Part shown: positions 33,029-33,755 of the stretch, in pieces
How the letters are laid out: every line of letters begins with the position of its first letter
Position numbering within the stretch: position 1 is the first letter of the stretch
Source: JAFDVL01 sp043736395
GTDB taxonomy: Bacteria; Acidobacteriota; Blastocatellia; RBC074
Reading direction: 5' to 3'
Length of the DNA: 33,755 nucleotides
Assembly (NCBI GenBank): GCA_043736395.1
Contig: JAYTCQ010000325.1
Span: 1-33,755 of the forward strand
Made by a program: the position numbers and the translations under genes
The notes under the pieces: generated by a model
What the model saw: the letters and a program-made list of their open reading frames with translations, nothing else
Told to the model about the DNA's origin: nothing
Databases searched by the model: none

Positions 33029-33075
33029 GTATTGGTTGCGGGGAGGGGATTTGAACCCCTGACCTTTGGGTTATG

Positions 33076-33731
33076 CTTACCACTTCGGCTTTCGCCGCCC
33101 GAATCAATCATTCGGTTTGTGGTCTGGACTTTCTCTTCACCTTCAGCCGAACTGTTAAGGTGCCTCCTGTCAAGTCTCTACACCTTCTTTCAAAATTAAG
33201 AATTCTGAAAGCTTGGCTCGGGATCGCCACTACCAGAGGGTTCCCCGAATTTAAGAGGTAATCGTATGCGAGTTTCTTCACATACCGCCCATTGCAGAAT
33301 CAAATTCCAAGCATCTCGGTATTCCGCAGAACGCGGTTTACGTTGTCGCTTGTCAGCTTCCACCAGATGGATTTCACTGGCATAGCTGATGAATACGTCT
33401 ACAGGAAAAACGTAGAAAATATCCAAGTCACATAAATACGCAAGTGCAAAATCGAAATCGGATGAATCGTAAACTTCCCGAACCATCCTGCGCCGATTTG
33501 TTTTGGTGCGACGATTGTCCACAACATAGTTGCTTCTTTGATCGTCAAACCAAGCGCATTTGACTTGAACCTTCACGAAAACACCATTCACATCAAAAAC
33601 CAAATCATACGGCATTCGGTCTCCAATGGGTTTCAAAACTCCCCAGCCTAGCTTCAAAGCTTGAAGTGCAGCGGCTTGTTCTGCGATGTCTCCCTTGAGT
33701 TTCGTACTCATTGTCAATCCTGCGAGTGTTA
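33076..33731 (-). ncRNA. Group I self-splicing intron in tRNA-fMet (Azoarcus/cyanobacterial IC3-like)
   Basis: 656 bases on the minus strand, bounded by U at the end of the 5' exon and a terminal G (33076). The guide sequence AUGGGC (33292-33287) pairs with exon GCU|CAU: GGC with GCU (P1, with the G-U wobble) and AUG with CAU (P10). Helices seen: P2 33279-33285/33264-33270; P3 33254-33258/33163-33167; P4 33244-33249/33217-33222; P6 33207-33211/33187-33191; P7 33172-33176/33127-33131; P8 33157-33162/33138-33143; an ACCAC/GUGGU helix enclosing the P9 hairpins 33099-33115 and 33086-33097 (GAAA loop). Stretches such as GAGCCAAGCUU and GAAGGUGUAGAGACU are, from memory, nearly those of the Azoarcus tRNA-Ile ribozyme. 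A homing endonuclease gene lies within, starting in the P1 loop. Confidence 0.9.
33196..33711 (-). CDS. Intron-encoded PD-(D/E)XK homing endonuclease, I-Ssp6803I-like
   Basis: 171 residues from ATG 33711, with AGGA about 8 bases upstream; an earlier in-frame TTG (33738) would start inside the tRNA exon and is rejected. The core has Glu11 (KGDIAEQ), Asp36 (RMPYDLVFD) and Gln49-x-Lys51 (VKVQVKCAW), the layout of the PD-(D/E)XK nuclease fold with Gln replacing the second acid. That variant and the tRNA-fMet intron location are those of I-Ssp6803I of Synechocystis. The enzyme is expected to cut intron-less tRNA-fMet genes at the anticodon loop and so drive intron spread. The last ~30 codons overlap the guide sequence and ribozyme helices P2 to P6. 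Promoter unknown; likely read from the tRNA transcript. Confidence 0.88.
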   Translation of the reverse strand: MSTKLKGDIAEQAAALQALKLGWGVLKPIGDRMPYDLVFDVNGVFVKVQVKCAWFDDQRSNYVVDNRRTKTNRRRMVREVYDSSDFDFALAYLCDLDIFYVFPVDVFISYASEIHLVEADKRQRKPRSAEYRDAWNLILQWAVCEETRIRLPLKFGEPSGSGDPEPSFQNS

Positions 33732-33755
33732 AGCCCAACGAGCTACCAGGCTGCT

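Larger units (their letters stand above)
33033..33755 (-). tRNA. Initiator tRNA-fMet (CAU), split by a group I intron, 5' end cut by the window
   Basis: The 3' exon is 33033-33075 and the 5' exon is 33732-33755, both on the minus strand. The joined sequence has the D-arm AGCAGCCTGGTAGCTC, anticodon stem TTGGG/CCCAA with loop CTCATAA, variable loop AGGTC, T-arm AGGGG/CCCCT with loop TTCAAAT, acceptor strand CCCCGCA, discriminator A and encoded CCA. Three consecutive G-C pairs in the anticodon stem (GGG/CCC) and this D-arm are hallmarks of bacterial initiator tRNA. About ten bases of the 5' acceptor strand lie beyond the window edge. The intron sits between U33 and C34, so the gene must be spliced to give a usable initiator. 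It is the substrate of Fmt encoded at 6889-7827. Confidence 0.92.

Noticed and set aside
33033..33075. Apparent truncated tRNA (3' half only) on the minus strand.
   Set aside because: At first sight a tRNA remnant, for example left by an integrated element. The matching 5' half at 33732-33755 and the group I helices between show it is the 3' exon of a split gene.
33712..33738. Nine-residue N-terminal extension of the endonuclease from a TTG codon.
   Set aside because: The TTG lies in the tRNA anticodon stem. ATG 33711 has an AGGA element and the I-Ssp6803I-like spacing of Glu11.

Overview
The window looks like a piece of an Acidobacteriota chromosome, plausibly class Blastocatellia. That is an inference from three things: the tail of an Oar-like TonB-dependent receptor at the left edge, several Tat- or Sec-exported enzymes with acidobacterial flavour, and a zinc-ribbon/TM/TPR protein of the type with a CxxC...C..D N-terminus. 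Base composition is moderate by eye. Most genes are single-copy housekeeping or cell-envelope functions, and their spacers are unusually rich in palindromic repeats.

Layout. 1-5360 (+): receptor tail, an exported HExxH protein, a SulP transporter, a Tat-exported HisC-like aminotransferase and an exported protein of unknown role. 5421-10201 (-): a compact cluster read aroC, Uma2 nuclease-like gene, def, fmt, rsmB, joining chorismate synthesis with formylation, deformylation and rRNA methylation. 10324-11526 (+): an aromatic/aspartate aminotransferase divergent from aroC. 11857-14999 (+): a large secreted multidomain protein and a membrane-anchored BON protein. 15251-15672: a broken XRE-type antitoxin-like gene. 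15669-18098 (-): a second Uma2 gene and squalene-hopene cyclase. 18264-20042 (+): an exported helical protein. 20058-24410 (-): signal-peptide-bearing ATP-dependent DNA ligase, a TIR/nucleoside-deoxyribosyltransferase-like protein with a coiled-coil tail, an ABC half-exporter and a small membrane protein. 24486-31423 (+): uracil-DNA glycosylase, an ECF sigma factor/anti-sigma pair followed by a secretin-domain-like protein and a small exported protein, an orphan antitoxin-like gene, two alpha/beta hydrolases and a PPK2 kinase. 31504-32907 (-): zinc-ribbon/TPR protein.

The most striking object is at the right edge on the minus strand. An initiator tRNA-fMet gene is split in its anticodon loop, between U33 and C34, by a 656-nt group I intron of the Azoarcus/cyanobacterial type. 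The intron carries a PD-(D/E)XK homing endonuclease gene resembling I-Ssp6803I. The internal guide sequence AUGGGC pairs exactly with GCU|CAU across the splice junction. The endonuclease frame runs through the guide sequence and into the ribozyme core, so protein and ribozyme share the same nucleotides.

A second theme is that selfish-looking repeats shape genes here. A perfect 29-bp inverted repeat writes the same last six residues (AEARTQ) onto two convergent proteins. A repeat seen in two spacers writes the tail of the uracil-DNA glycosylase. A structured repeat lies in frame inside the anti-sigma factor. A 23-bp palindrome fills the spacer right up to the start codon of ppk2.
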